The notes beneath the pieces were generated by a model. It had not been told where the DNA came from, made no database searches, and saw nothing but the letters and a program-made list of their open reading frames with translations. A DNA stretch of 64,000 nucleotides from Pedobacter cryoconitis (GTDB lineage Bacteria; Bacteroidota; Bacteroidia; Sphingobacteriales; Sphingobacteriaceae): contig JAAAFW010000015.1 in NCBI GenBank assembly GCA_019352875.1, positions 908,056-972,055 on the forward strand. Direction: 5' to 3'. The translations under genes were made by a program, and so were the position numbers. Of this stretch, positions 52,801 through 60,577 are shown one piece after another; position 1 is the first letter of the stretch; each line of letters begins with the position of its first letter.

Positions 52801-53953
52801 ACTAGCGGAAGCAGAGCGTTTGCTGGCAGAGAGCAAAGAAAGACTACATTTTGCAATCGAATCTGCAGGGATAGGCTCGTGGGATTTCAATGTACTCACT
52901 AAAGAGTTTATCTGGGATAACCGGTGTAAGGAGCTATATGGCCTTTATCCTAAGGATCTGGTAGATTATAGTGTTTTTCTGGACCAGGTTCATCCTGATG
53001 ACCGTAAATTAACGGACGACGCCGTGAATATGGCTTTAAAAGGGGTTAACCACGGAGAGTTTAATGTTGAATATCGTACGGTCGGTATGCACGATCAGAA
53101 ACTGCGCTGGATAAAATCGAAGGGCAAAGCCTATTTTAATGAAGGAAAAAAAGCTACTCGTTTCATTGGGACGGTACTTGATATTTCTATGGAGAAATCA
53201 CTGGAGCAAAGTACCCGGGAGCTGTTATTGAAAAAGGATGAATTTATCAGTATCGCAAGTCACGAATTAAAAACACCGGTAACCAGTTTGAAAGCTTCTC
53301 TTCAACTTCTAAACCGGATGAAAAATAACCCTTCGCCAGTTATGCTTCCAAAACTTATTGATCAGTCTACGCGAAGTATGGAACGGATAACCTTATTGAT
53401 AGACGATCTATTGAACGTAACCAGGATGAGTGAGGGCCAGTTGATGCTGAATATTGCTCCTTTTAATATGGCAGCGATGTTAAATCAATGTTGTTCTTAT
53501 ATCCGTGAAGAGGGTAAACATGAATTGATTATCCAGGGAGATATGCAGCTTGAAGTTGATGCTGACGAGCAGCGTATAGAGCAGGTGATTATTAATTTCT
53601 TAAATAATGCGATTAAGTATGCGCCGGACTCAGAAAAAATATACCTGATCGTCGAACGGGAAAATGGAATGGCTAAAGTTTCTGTTAAGGACAATGGTCC
53701 GGGGATACCAGCGGAGAAGATTGATTATTTATTTGAACGTTATTACCGTGGAGATTATATGGGAAAACCATATTCGGGTCTTGGATTAGGCTTATATATC
53801 TGTTCAGAGATCATTAAAAGGCATGGCGGAGAAATCGGAGTGGTCAGCGAGCTTGGACATGGCGCTGCTTTCTGGATTACGCTTCCGGTAGCCACTCCAA
53901 AATTACAGCTGGATGAATATGTTGGAGTTACTGAAGCTATTGAAGTAGTATAA
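49838..53953 (+). CDS. CheB-CheR-PAS sensor histidine kinase
   Basis: A 1371-aa chimera of chemotaxis and two-component parts. A CheB methylesterase (~8-185) has Ser in IGASAGGLEAI, His in IQHMSADF, Asp in GTGDDGSKG. A CheR methyltransferase (~210-465) follows with AdoMet motif GCATGEEAYSM near 306. A coiled coil (~640-715: NEEQQSANEEMHSANEEL) leads to three PAS-type domains (~725-835, 870-985, 1000-1110), a HisKA domain with His near 1143 in SIASHELKTP, and a HATPase domain (NNAIKYA, DNGPGIP, GLGLGLY). There is no receiver before CheB. The kinase core is paralogous to the 9514-11607 protein. Signal and partner unknown; stands alone after tRNA-His. Confidence 0.93.
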   Translation: MVKICTNQYIIAIGASAGGLEAIADFFDHTPLDAVSYILIQHMSADFKSQMAQILSPHSKLKIIEVTDEIRIGPNLVYLIPSSKYMIVKDGWLILSDKKEKQPPHLTIDCFFTSLAEDCGDKAIGIILSGTGDDGSKGVEAINSFGGMVIVQDPKTAAFQEMPISALETGCADYIVEPKKMPQIIEDYVKNGTADLFDHSINETVVKSIFSLINGSSPLDFTDYKRPTILRRIKRRMVLHNILLATEYLEYLHTHPEEVELLANDFLISVTSFFRDPEAFSIIEKTVIPAIMEQQSKDDIVKIWVAGCATGEEAYSMAILVKEYLTLHQSGKTIKIYATDINKSALAIASKGLYPDTISKVVSEKRLADYFTAEGQHFRVKQEVRRMIVFAAHDLIKNVPFCNIDLISCRNLLIYMNLNLQERAFSMMHFGLKKDGFLFLGPSENTSVLKPDFKETSAKWNILRSHKIGQPVKFNTFSPPVIGNITTSSAMDLRKNTLNKSKNIIIDDEFNLAILEETGFNGVCTDEHLFVIKSFGDTRAYLKNENFKFDLNDLIPEEVSVIFKAAAYKALKLNQRIELKKMVFQGILPADQRMVNVIFKPFQSVKSADKLLLILFVEAKSRAKAENIIGHAGFTALAKDHLNSLEKELAESKHKLETANERSASADENMQSYNEEQQSANEEMHSANEELQSVNEELHTINKEYQATNAKLTELNDDLNNYFRSNVNGQLFVDRDLLLKKYSPGAVKHINILESDIGRPLSNITTNIKFETLINDIKQVILDEKTITREAEASNGKIYQVMTMPYIRKSSKEPDGAVISFYDITELKKVSRELDITNKKLHQNNGEITLVNTQLQDRNEQLNNSKKYIEEIFNTIHDPLVILDKELKVVRATDGFYQTFKVSEHETEGNFLYNLGNRQWDIPVLRHQLENILPEQGFFKAFEVDHVFNVIGRKIMRLTARQFDTYTDETLTLLAIHDLTDKRKVEEGLAEAERLLAESKERLHFAIESAGIGSWDFNVLTKEFIWDNRCKELYGLYPKDLVDYSVFLDQVHPDDRKLTDDAVNMALKGVNHGEFNVEYRTVGMHDQKLRWIKSKGKAYFNEGKKATRFIGTVLDISMEKSLEQSTRELLLKKDEFISIASHELKTPVTSLKASLQLLNRMKNNPSPVMLPKLIDQSTRSMERITLLIDDLLNVTRMSEGQLMLNIAPFNMAAMLNQCCSYIREEGKHELIIQGDMQLEVDADEQRIEQVIINFLNNAIKYAPDSEKIYLIVERENGMAKVSVKDNGPGIPAEKIDYLFERYYRGDYMGKPYSGLGLGLYICSEIIKRHGGEIGVVSELGHGAAFWITLPVATPKLQLDEYVGVTEAIEVV

Positions 53954-53955
53954 GT

Positions 53956-53993
53956 ATTTCAAAAAGCAGTTTGTGAATACTGCTTTTTGAAAT
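53956..53993. terminator. terminator after the CheB-CheR kinase gene
   Basis: ATTTCAAAAAGCAGT and its exact complement form a 15-bp stem with an 8-nt loop just behind the stop; it can also serve the convergent monooxygenase gene. Confidence 0.75.
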
Positions 53994-54035
53994 TCGGAAG
54001 AGGGGAAGAATCTATAGTCTTTAGATCATTCTACT

Positions 54036-55205
54036 TTAATGTTTTTGAGCCAGTTTCTCCCGCATTTGTTCCATTCTCTTCCGACGTTCTTCAGGTGTAG
54101 AAGTTTGTGTATGAATACGTTCATCGGCGCCGGCTGCGTCTGAAAGGATCGGATTGAGGTATGCGATCATCTTTGTTTCATAGTCTTGCAGTGCGGTCCT
54201 GATATCTGGAAATTGACCGTTGGTGAGGTTTTCTGTCAAATTGAGCGCATCAAGCAGACCTAGATTTACACCAAGGCCACCGAAAGGAGGCATAACATGT
54301 GCTGCATCGCCCGCCAGCGTAATGTTGGCATGTGGTTTCCAACTTTCAAAATCTGAGAATACTCTTAATGGAAAGCCGCGATATTCATTTGTTACCCGAA
54401 ATAAGTCCTTGAAGACCACGTTCCAGTCAGCGAACAGCTTATTGAGGAACTTTTCGACAGTAGCATTATCATCAAAATCTACAGCATTATCTTTTTGCCA
54501 GTTGCCCGGTTCACGGAAGGAAGCATAGTAGTTAAAATGACCATTTCCTTTGGTATGGATAAATAGCGTTTTTTTATCCTGTACAACAGCAAGATTTCCA
54601 TTATTAACCATTTCATATAAAAAGGGAGTATCAGTCTGTGGAAAGAAAACCTCGCCTTCTATGCAAAACGTACCGGTGGCTGCAGGAGTACTTTCTGTGA
54701 TGATATTTCTTGCTTTTGACATCGAACCATCGGCAATGATAACCAGATCGGCTATTGCTGTTTTTCCTGACTGAAACTCAATTCTGAATTTTCCATTTTC
54801 CTCTGTTATCCCAAGAACATGAGCATCCCATACAACTGTATTTTCCTTAAGGCTGTTTAAAAGCAGGTTCCTGAGGTCGGGGCGATCAATCTCGGGGCGG
54901 CTGTAAAGGTCGTCCTCAGGGGGGAACGTTTCCATGAGTATATTACCGTCTTTATCGCCCATTCTTTCCGGGGTCGGTCTTGACAGGCTGTATAATTCTT
55001 CCAAAAGCCCGGCGGCTTTAATTGCTTTTTGTCCCGTATCATTATGGATGTCTAATGTCCCGCCGAGCATACGGGCTCCTGCATGGGCATCACGTTCATA
55101 GACACTAACGTCTGCATCTTTCATCTGTAATAGCCTTGCTGTAGTTAAACCTACAGGACCACCGCCAATAACTGCTATTTTCTTGTTTTTTATCAAAGTT
55201 TCCAT
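54036..55205 (-). CDS. Tet(X)-like FAD-dependent monooxygenase, module 3
   Basis: A 389-aa flavin monooxygenase from the ATG at 55203-55205; an upstream TTG reading to 55226 was rejected. Its motif run follows Tet(X) closely: IAVIGGGPVGLTTARLLQMK, VSVYERD, GGTLDIH near residue 50, PEIDRPDLRNLLLNSL, DLVIIADGSMSKARN, and LAGDAAHVMPPFGGLGVNLG near 300. Tet(X) enzymes hydroxylate and inactivate tetracyclines; chromosomal relatives in Bacteroidota act on unknown compounds, and the drug-contact residues were not checked. It is divergent to an AraC regulator with the same operator geometry as modules 1 and 2. No transporter adjoins it. Confidence 0.9.
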   Translation of the reverse strand: METLIKNKKIAVIGGGPVGLTTARLLQMKDADVSVYERDAHAGARMLGGTLDIHNDTGQKAIKAAGLLEELYSLSRPTPERMGDKDGNILMETFPPEDDLYSRPEIDRPDLRNLLLNSLKENTVVWDAHVLGITEENGKFRIEFQSGKTAIADLVIIADGSMSKARNIITESTPAATGTFCIEGEVFFPQTDTPFLYEMVNNGNLAVVQDKKTLFIHTKGNGHFNYYASFREPGNWQKDNAVDFDDNATVEKFLNKLFADWNVVFKDLFRVTNEYRGFPLRVFSDFESWKPHANITLAGDAAHVMPPFGGLGVNLGLLDALNLTENLTNGQFPDIRTALQDYETKMIAYLNPILSDAAGADERIHTQTSTPEERRKRMEQMREKLAQKH

Positions 55206-55223
55206 TTGTAAATTAATTATATT

Positions 55224-55280
55224 CAAATTTCAATCTTTGTATTGAGCTAAAATAGCTCATTTTTATTAATTAATAGTCGG
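55224..55280. promoter_or_regulatory. divergent promoter and AraC operator, module 3
   Basis: An imperfect minus-strand -7 box CAAATTTC begins at 55224. AATAGCTC begins 27 bp later at 55251 and AATAGTCG 21 bp after that at 55272, ending 8 nt before the AraC ATG. Spacing equals that in modules 1 and 2. Confidence 0.6.
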
Positions 55281-55287
55281 GTAGAGG

Positions 55288-56265
55288 ATGAGTAGAATTG
55301 ATTTTGATGATTCACAAAGCAGGGATATCTCAGCGGTATTCTCATTTATTCCTTTTAAGGAGAATAATAATGTTAAACAGCCCCTACCCGCGGAATTAGG
55401 CGAAGGGTACGTGACGACCATCCATCTTGGTCCGTCAATGGATGTGATGATTCATAGTTACAGACTTTCAGTAAACCTGAATGGCGTCAAAAAACGTGGG
55501 GAAGGGCAGAAGGATAATGTAGTATTCAGTTTTCGCAGTGTTTTCACTGAAAGTATTGCCGGGAATACAGCAGAACCAAATACTGCTGTGAGTTTATTGC
55601 CGTCAGTGCAGATAAGTACGGGAGATATGGAAATCGACTTTTCTTTTCCTGTTAATACAATGATTAATACCATCATCCTGACTGTACATAAAAGTCTGCT
55701 ATTAGAATTAATCGATGGCAATGATGCAAAAATACTTTTGCAAACACTTATTGCTCAGGATAAACCTTTTTTATATGAGGAATTCATATCTCCGGCAATA
55801 CATGATATAGCGGCAAAAATATTAAAACCCGAGGTTACCGGGGAGCTATCAACTTTTTATTACAGAATAAGGTGTGAAGAGTTAATACTGATGTTTTTTG
55901 TCGAGTTTTTAAAACGGAAAAGTCTTGGCAATTATATCCTGAATCCGCAGGATGTAAAAGCGGTCTACCGGGTGCGGGACAAGATTATTTCCAACCTTAC
56001 AGCTCCTCCACAGCTTTCTTCCATAGCCGAGTTTTCTGGGATGAGCGAAAGTAAATTGAATCGTATATTCAAACAGATTTTTGGTAATCCTATTTACAAT
56101 TATCACCAGAAATTCCGGATTCACGAGGCTGCGGAGATGCTTAAAGGTGGAAAAATGACAGTTTCTGAGGTAGGCTATAAATTGGGATTTACGAACCTGA
56201 GTCACTTCTCTAAATTGTTCAAGCGATACATGGGGGAAAAACCGAAAAGATTTTCCAGGAAGTAA
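55288..56265 (+). CDS. AraC-family transcriptional regulator, module 3
   Basis: A 325-aa protein, third paralogue of this AraC set. The N-terminal region has ELGEGYVTTIHLGPSMDVMI and LYEEFISPAIHDIAAKI, matching the blocks in the proteins at 24944 and 32798. The C-terminal double helix-turn-helix contains LSSIAEFSGMSESKLNRIFK and MTVSEVGYKLGFTNLSHFSK, ending MGEKPKRFS. It is divergent to the Tet(X)-like gene and probably its activator. Confidence 0.92.
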   Translation: MSRIDFDDSQSRDISAVFSFIPFKENNNVKQPLPAELGEGYVTTIHLGPSMDVMIHSYRLSVNLNGVKKRGEGQKDNVVFSFRSVFTESIAGNTAEPNTAVSLLPSVQISTGDMEIDFSFPVNTMINTIILTVHKSLLLELIDGNDAKILLQTLIAQDKPFLYEEFISPAIHDIAAKILKPEVTGELSTFYYRIRCEELILMFFVEFLKRKSLGNYILNPQDVKAVYRVRDKIISNLTAPPQLSSIAEFSGMSESKLNRIFKQIFGNPIYNYHQKFRIHEAAEMLKGGKMTVSEVGYKLGFTNLSHFSKLFKRYMGEKPKRFSRK

Positions 56266-56284
56266 GAAGGTTATATTTTATAAA

Positions 56285-56309
56285 AAAAGCAGTCTTTACG
56301 ACTGCTTTT
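56285..56309. terminator. terminator after AraC gene, module 3
   Basis: AAAAGCAGTC and GACTGCTTTT form a 10-bp stem with loop TTTAC. The same stem sequence is used in the tRNA-His terminator at 57999-58024. Confidence 0.75.
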
Positions 56310-56369
56310 AAATTTTTAACCGTTGATAGTTTTTAATTCTATCAATGCGCTAATGGTTTTTAAATCCTA

Positions 56370-57881
56370 TTACTGTGTATATTTTAATTCAAATGATGAG
56401 AAAACGGCTTCTTCAGTAGGTTTGCCTTTGAAATGAAGTCCGATACGCGGACTTCTGTCCCATTGTGGCAGAAAATCTGTTTTAATTTCTCCTGCAGGTT
56501 TAAGTTCTTTCCAGTCTTGTTTTCCTTGTTTGAAAAATGCCGCAATCTTTAGATCAGCAGTTATTTTTAATTTAAGCTCCACCGGACCATTCGTTGAGAG
56601 GTGTGCTGAGGCCAATATTTTATGTGTCTTGTTTCGGACAGACCAAAACTGGACTGTGTTTCCTGTTACACCCAAGCCAATTGCCGCAGTCGCATCTCCA
56701 TAATAGGTTAAACCTTTCAATGCATTATTGGAATTAACTACAGCTGTTATGGCTTCAAATACACCCGAGACAGGTCGCCTTGTTAATGCTATGCCAGATA
56801 AATTACCTTCATTTATTTTGCCCGAAAGGTGAAGTTTTCCAGCACTTTGTGAAACCACCGTGGTCGAATTCCGGAAATCCCATTGCCAGCCAAGATCTAC
56901 GGAAGGATCTTTAAACGATAGCTTTATATCTGGATTTACGTCCGGACCGGACTGTTCTTTTAACCGGGGCCATTCGTTTTGTCCCGGCCATATCAGTTCG
57001 GCCAGCATTCCTTGCCTGCCAGAAAATACAGCGGTCTCTTTGTTGTAAGCATGATATAGATAGTAGAATTTCCCATTCGCTGCTTCTACAAATGTTCCAT
57101 GACCTGAACATTTCCATGATGCATTTTCAGCTAATAATGGGTTTCCCGGGTATTTTTCATAAGGGCCCTCAAACGATTTTGATCTGGCAACCCCTACGTT
57201 ATAGTCACATTGTATACCACAGCAGTTTCCGGCAGCATAAAAAAGGTAATAATAATCGTCCTTTTTTAAAATACTCTGGCCTTCCAGCCCCTTCCTCAGA
57301 TCGTCTTTCAGCATAGAAAAAGGTTCACCTTCGGTACGTAACCCATCTTTTGAGAGCTTTACGCCTAAGATCTCGATTGGCCTGTTGTCCAGTCCATATG
57401 CTTTATAAGTCATATATCTTGTTCCTTTATCCAGAAAAACAAATGCATCTATTGCTTCTTTTCCGTGATCTACAACTATACCCTGATCGATGAATCCTTT
57501 ATCCGGATATTTCGAAGTGGCTACTCCAATGCAGGAAATCTGATCTTTCTTCCTTCTTGCCGTGTAGTAGATGTAATAAGTTCCATCATGATAATCATAT
57601 TCTGGTGCCCAGAAAGAGCCTGTTGTCCATGCTGGTGCCTTGTCAAAAAGGTAACCTGTTTGTTTCCAGTTAATCAGATCTAAGGAAGTGTATATAGGAA
57701 AATGGGGTGCCCACTCAGATGAAGTGCCTATCGCATAATACTTGTTATCTGCGCGAATAATTGAAGGATCTGCAAAATCGCCCGGAATTACCGGATGTAT
57801 CGCATTTTGTGCAGATACCATATTTGAAAGAAGAATTGATTGAACTGCAACGAGCAGTAACAGGTGCCGGATTAATCTCAT
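56370..57881 (-). CDS. glycoside hydrolase family 43 protein
   Basis: A 503-aa exported glycosidase with signal peptide (MRLIRHLLLLVAVQSILLSN, cleavage near SAQN). The five-bladed propeller (~28-310) shows the GH43 acids: Asp in GDFADPSIIRAD (general base), Asp in EAIDAFVFLDKG (pKa modulator) and Glu in LEGQSILKKDD (acid). A C-terminal beta-sandwich (~320-500) follows, as in beta-xylosidase/arabinofuranosidase groups. Substrate probably arabinan or xylan-type side chains, not further determinable. No SusC/D genes adjoin it, so it is not part of a visible PUL. Confidence 0.9.
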   Translation of the reverse strand: MRLIRHLLLLVAVQSILLSNMVSAQNAIHPVIPGDFADPSIIRADNKYYAIGTSSEWAPHFPIYTSLDLINWKQTGYLFDKAPAWTTGSFWAPEYDYHDGTYYIYYTARRKKDQISCIGVATSKYPDKGFIDQGIVVDHGKEAIDAFVFLDKGTRYMTYKAYGLDNRPIEILGVKLSKDGLRTEGEPFSMLKDDLRKGLEGQSILKKDDYYYLFYAAGNCCGIQCDYNVGVARSKSFEGPYEKYPGNPLLAENASWKCSGHGTFVEAANGKFYYLYHAYNKETAVFSGRQGMLAELIWPGQNEWPRLKEQSGPDVNPDIKLSFKDPSVDLGWQWDFRNSTTVVSQSAGKLHLSGKINEGNLSGIALTRRPVSGVFEAITAVVNSNNALKGLTYYGDATAAIGLGVTGNTVQFWSVRNKTHKILASAHLSTNGPVELKLKITADLKIAAFFKQGKQDWKELKPAGEIKTDFLPQWDRSPRIGLHFKGKPTEEAVFSSFELKYTQ

Positions 57882-57998
57882 TTAGCTAAAGTAATTTTAA
57901 TTAATAAAAATCCCTAAGTAAATTTCTAAACCTGATAATTCCGATTATAGCTGTTTGTGGGTGTGTATGGTTACACAGTGAAAATCTAAGGCAAAAAA

Positions 57999-58024
57999 AA
58001 AAGCAGTCTGTGAAGACTGCTTTT
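57999..58024 (-). terminator. terminator of tRNA-His
   Basis: AAAAGCAGTC and GACTGCTTTT stem, followed on the minus strand by a run of about ten T (A on plus at 57993-58002). It lies 10 nt beyond the 3' end of tRNA-His. Confidence 0.8.
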
Positions 58025-58034
58025 GAAAATTTGG

Positions 58035-58109
58035 GGTGGAATATGGGGCTCGAACCCACGACCCTCGGTACCACAAACCGATGCTCTAACCAACTGAGCT
58101 AAAACCACC
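58035..58109 (-). tRNA. tRNA-His (GTG), second copy
   Basis: Identical over its length to the gene at 49521-49595, with anticodon GTG, G-1:C73 and no encoded CCA. It also has the same two T-T oppositions in the acceptor stem. Terminator immediately downstream. This copy is not flanked by a recombinase. Confidence 0.92.
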
Positions 58110-58433
58110 ATGTTTTTCTGTTGACAAAAGTACGGTTTTAAATGAGCTTGTCAAATATTTCTATGAATTTATTTAAAATGAGTTTTAATATATTCAGTAC
58201 CAGTAGATTAATTTTTGTTGGTTTCAACGGCTGCAGCGCATAATTAACGTGCTTCGGGGGAATTGCTATAGGCTTAGCTTATAACACGATCGTTTATCTG
58301 TGTATTTGGCGTTCTGCGTATCGTTATGTTTGCCAGTTAAACAATATTTTATCTTCTGACATTCTTGTTTAACTTTTTTACGTTTTTACATCTAAAAAAC
58401 TGTTAATCTTTCTTTTTATATACAAAAGAATAT

Positions 58434-58441
58434 TACATTTG
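58434..58441 (+). promoter_or_regulatory. -7 box of small-RNA candidate
   Basis: TACATTTG is a full match to TAnnTTTG. The predicted transcription start would be near 58447, where a hairpin begins. Confidence 0.55.
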
Positions 58442-58446
58442 AACTT

Positions 58447-58516
58447 ACCCTTTTTAAGGGTATGTTTTTCATAGGTAGATGTAGGGCTGGAAATTTATTT
58501 CCAGCCCTTTTTTTTG
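58447..58516 (+). ncRNA. candidate ~70-nt small RNA or ubiX leader/attenuator
   Basis: Begins just after the -7 box with a short hairpin ACCCTT-TTT-AAGGGT (58447-58461) and ends with the strong hairpin AGGGCTGGAAA-TTTA-TTTCCAGCCCT (58483-58508) and a run of nine T. There is no gene upstream that this terminator could serve, so it closes a short transcript starting at the promoter. It ends 28 nt before ubiX. Confidence 0.5.
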
Positions 58517-58544
58517 AAACCGCTTTCCGTATCTTTAGCGCGCT

Positions 58545-59114
58545 ATGCAAAAGAAAAAAATCATTGTTGCTGTGACCGGTGCGAGCGGATCTGTGTATGC
58601 CAAACTTCTTTTTGATAATTTGTTAACTTTAACTGACCAGATTGCCAAAGTAGGCGTGGTCATGTCTGATAATGCCAAGGAGGTATGGCGCTTTGAACTG
58701 GGCAACTCAGATTATGATAATTATCCTTTCGATTTTTATCATAAAATGGATTTTAATGCACCATTTGCATCAGGATCGGCCAAATTTGATACAATGATTA
58801 TTGTACCATGTTCAATGGGTACATTAGGCAGAATCGCTCATGGAATTTCCAATGATTTGATTTCAAGGGCTGCTGACGTGATCTTAAAAGAACGCCGTAA
58901 ACTAATTGCTGTAGTACGCGATACGCCTTTCAGCTTGATTCATATAAATAATATGAAGACGGTAACTGAAGCTGGTGGGATTATTTGCCCGGCAAACCCA
59001 AGTTTTTATCATATTCCGAAGACTATTGAAGAAGTTGCACAATCGGTCGTTAGCAGGGTTGTAGATCTGGCAGGTCTTGAGATGGATAGTTTTCGCTGGA
59101 ATGAAGAAAACTAA
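58545..59114 (+). CDS. ubiX: UbiX-family flavin prenyltransferase
   Basis: A 189-aa enzyme that joins a dimethylallyl group to FMN to make prenyl-FMN, the cofactor of UbiD decarboxylases. The motifs IIVAVTGASGSVYAKLLF near the start, IVPCSMGTLGRIAHGISND with the SMGT flavin-site loop near 90, VVRDTPFSLIHINNMKTVTEAGG and PANPSFYHIPKTIEEV are diagnostic. No ubiD gene is in the window. TATCTTTA at 58531 is only 6 nt before the ATG, so a leaderless transcript is possible in addition to read-through from the upstream small-RNA promoter. Confidence 0.94.
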   Translation: MQKKKIIVAVTGASGSVYAKLLFDNLLTLTDQIAKVGVVMSDNAKEVWRFELGNSDYDNYPFDFYHKMDFNAPFASGSAKFDTMIIVPCSMGTLGRIAHGISNDLISRAADVILKERRKLIAVVRDTPFSLIHINNMKTVTEAGGIICPANPSFYHIPKTIEEVAQSVVSRVVDLAGLEMDSFRWNEEN

Positions 59115-59162
59115 TTTGACAATCTGCCCAGCTATTGTATTCTGTAAGCCCGTGTAAAAGGT

Positions 59163-59170
59163 TATCTTTG
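59163..59170 (+). promoter_or_regulatory. -7 box upstream of mtaB
   Basis: TATCTTTG matches TAnnTTTG, 64 nt before the mtaB ATG. Confidence 0.5.
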
Positions 59171-59234
59171 CAGCTTTAAAACCCGTGGGGTTCGGTACTG
59201 TTCTATCAGGAAAAGCCTCAGCAGATGAATACCA

Positions 59235-60557
59235 ATGAAGAAAGTAGCATTTTATACATTAGGTTGTAAGTTAAACTTTTCGGAGACTTCAACTATAGGC
59301 CGTCTATTTACTGATGCAGGTTATACTGTTGTCGACTTTACAGACGGTGCAGATGTGTATGTCATAAATACCTGTTCTGTTACGGAACATGCCGATAAAA
59401 AGTGCCGTAAGGTGGTTAAAGAGGCGTTAAAGTATGCACCTCATGCCTATGTGACAATTGTGGGGTGCTATGCACAGCTTAAGCCTGCAGAGATTGCAGA
59501 GATAGAAGGTGTTGATATGGTATTGGGAGCAGCGGAAAAGTTTCGTATTGTAGAATATATATCAGACCTGACCAAAAATCCTAAAGCTGTTATTCATCAG
59601 CAGGATATTGAAAAGGTAAATCATAATTTTATCGCAGCTTACTCTATCGGAGATCGCACACGTACTTTTCTAAAGGTACAGGACGGCTGTGATTATCCCT
59701 GTACTTACTGTACTATTCCACTGGCAAGAGGTGGAAGCAGGAGTGATACCATAGAGAATGTTTTAAACCGTGCCCGTCAGATTGCTGAAAGCGGTGTAAA
59801 AGAGATTGTATTAACCGGTGTGAACCTCGGAGATTTTGGTATCCGGGATGGGCAGCGCGAAGATAAATTCTTTGATCTGGTTCGGGCGCTGGAAGAGGTG
59901 GAAGGGATTGACCGGTTTAGGATTTCCTCTATCGAGCCAAATCTGCTCAGTAATGAAATTATAAGCTTTGTCGCTGCCTCAAAAAAGTTTGTGCCACATT
60001 TCCATATTCCTTTGCAGTCCGGATCGGATAAAATACTCGGACTAATGAAAAGACGTTATCGCAGAGATCTGTATACAGAAAGGGTAGCTGCAATTAAAAA
60101 GCAGATGCCTGATTGTTGTATCGGTGTAGATGTTATTGTTGGATTCCCAGGTGAGACCCATGAAGATTTTCTGGAAACTTATGAGTTTTTGAACGGGCTG
60201 GATGTTTCTTACCTGCATGTCTTTACTTATTCTGAGCGTGAACAAACAGAAGCTGCTACAATGCAGGGCAGCGTCACTGGTAGCACACGTGCCGACAGAA
60301 ATAAAATGCTTCATATCTTGTCTGAGAAAAAAAGACGTGCTTTCTATGAGGCACAGGTCGGTAAAACAGGAGAAGTACTGTTTGAGGATGATCAGAAAAG
60401 TGGTTACATGCATGGTTTCACCAGGAATTATGTGAAAGTAAAAGCCAAATACGATCCTGTGATGGTCAACGAAGTCAAAACAGTTAAATTAGTTGAGTTA
60501 GCCCCGGATGGTGAGATGGAGGTTATGGAATTGGAAACTGTCTACAGTCACTCTTAA
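59235..60557 (+). CDS. mtaB: tRNA t6A37 methylthiotransferase MtaB
   Basis: A 440-aa radical-SAM enzyme that converts t6A37 to ms2t6A37 in ANN-decoding tRNAs. The N-terminal MTTase domain has Cys in TLGCKLNFSET, NTCSVTEHADKKC and VGCYAQLKP for the auxiliary cluster; the radical SAM CxxxCxxC is CDYPCTYCTIP near residue 150; a C-terminal TRAM-like domain follows. It is MtaB rather than MiaB or RimO by the TLGCKLNFSE N-terminus. 20 nt before lgt. Confidence 0.94.
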   Translation: MKKVAFYTLGCKLNFSETSTIGRLFTDAGYTVVDFTDGADVYVINTCSVTEHADKKCRKVVKEALKYAPHAYVTIVGCYAQLKPAEIAEIEGVDMVLGAAEKFRIVEYISDLTKNPKAVIHQQDIEKVNHNFIAAYSIGDRTRTFLKVQDGCDYPCTYCTIPLARGGSRSDTIENVLNRARQIAESGVKEIVLTGVNLGDFGIRDGQREDKFFDLVRALEEVEGIDRFRISSIEPNLLSNEIISFVAASKKFVPHFHIPLQSGSDKILGLMKRRYRRDLYTERVAAIKKQMPDCCIGVDVIVGFPGETHEDFLETYEFLNGLDVSYLHVFTYSEREQTEAATMQGSVTGSTRADRNKMLHILSEKKRRAFYEAQVGKTGEVLFEDDQKSGYMHGFTRNYVKVKAKYDPVMVNEVKTVKLVELAPDGEMEVMELETVYSHS

Positions 60558-60577
60558 TAAAGTATAAAACCTGATCT

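Larger units (their letters stand above)
58110..58544. other. gene-free stretch with promoter and small-RNA candidate
   Basis: No ORF. The first ~320 nt show nothing notable; the end holds the -7 box, two hairpins and T-run described below. Confidence 0.5.
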
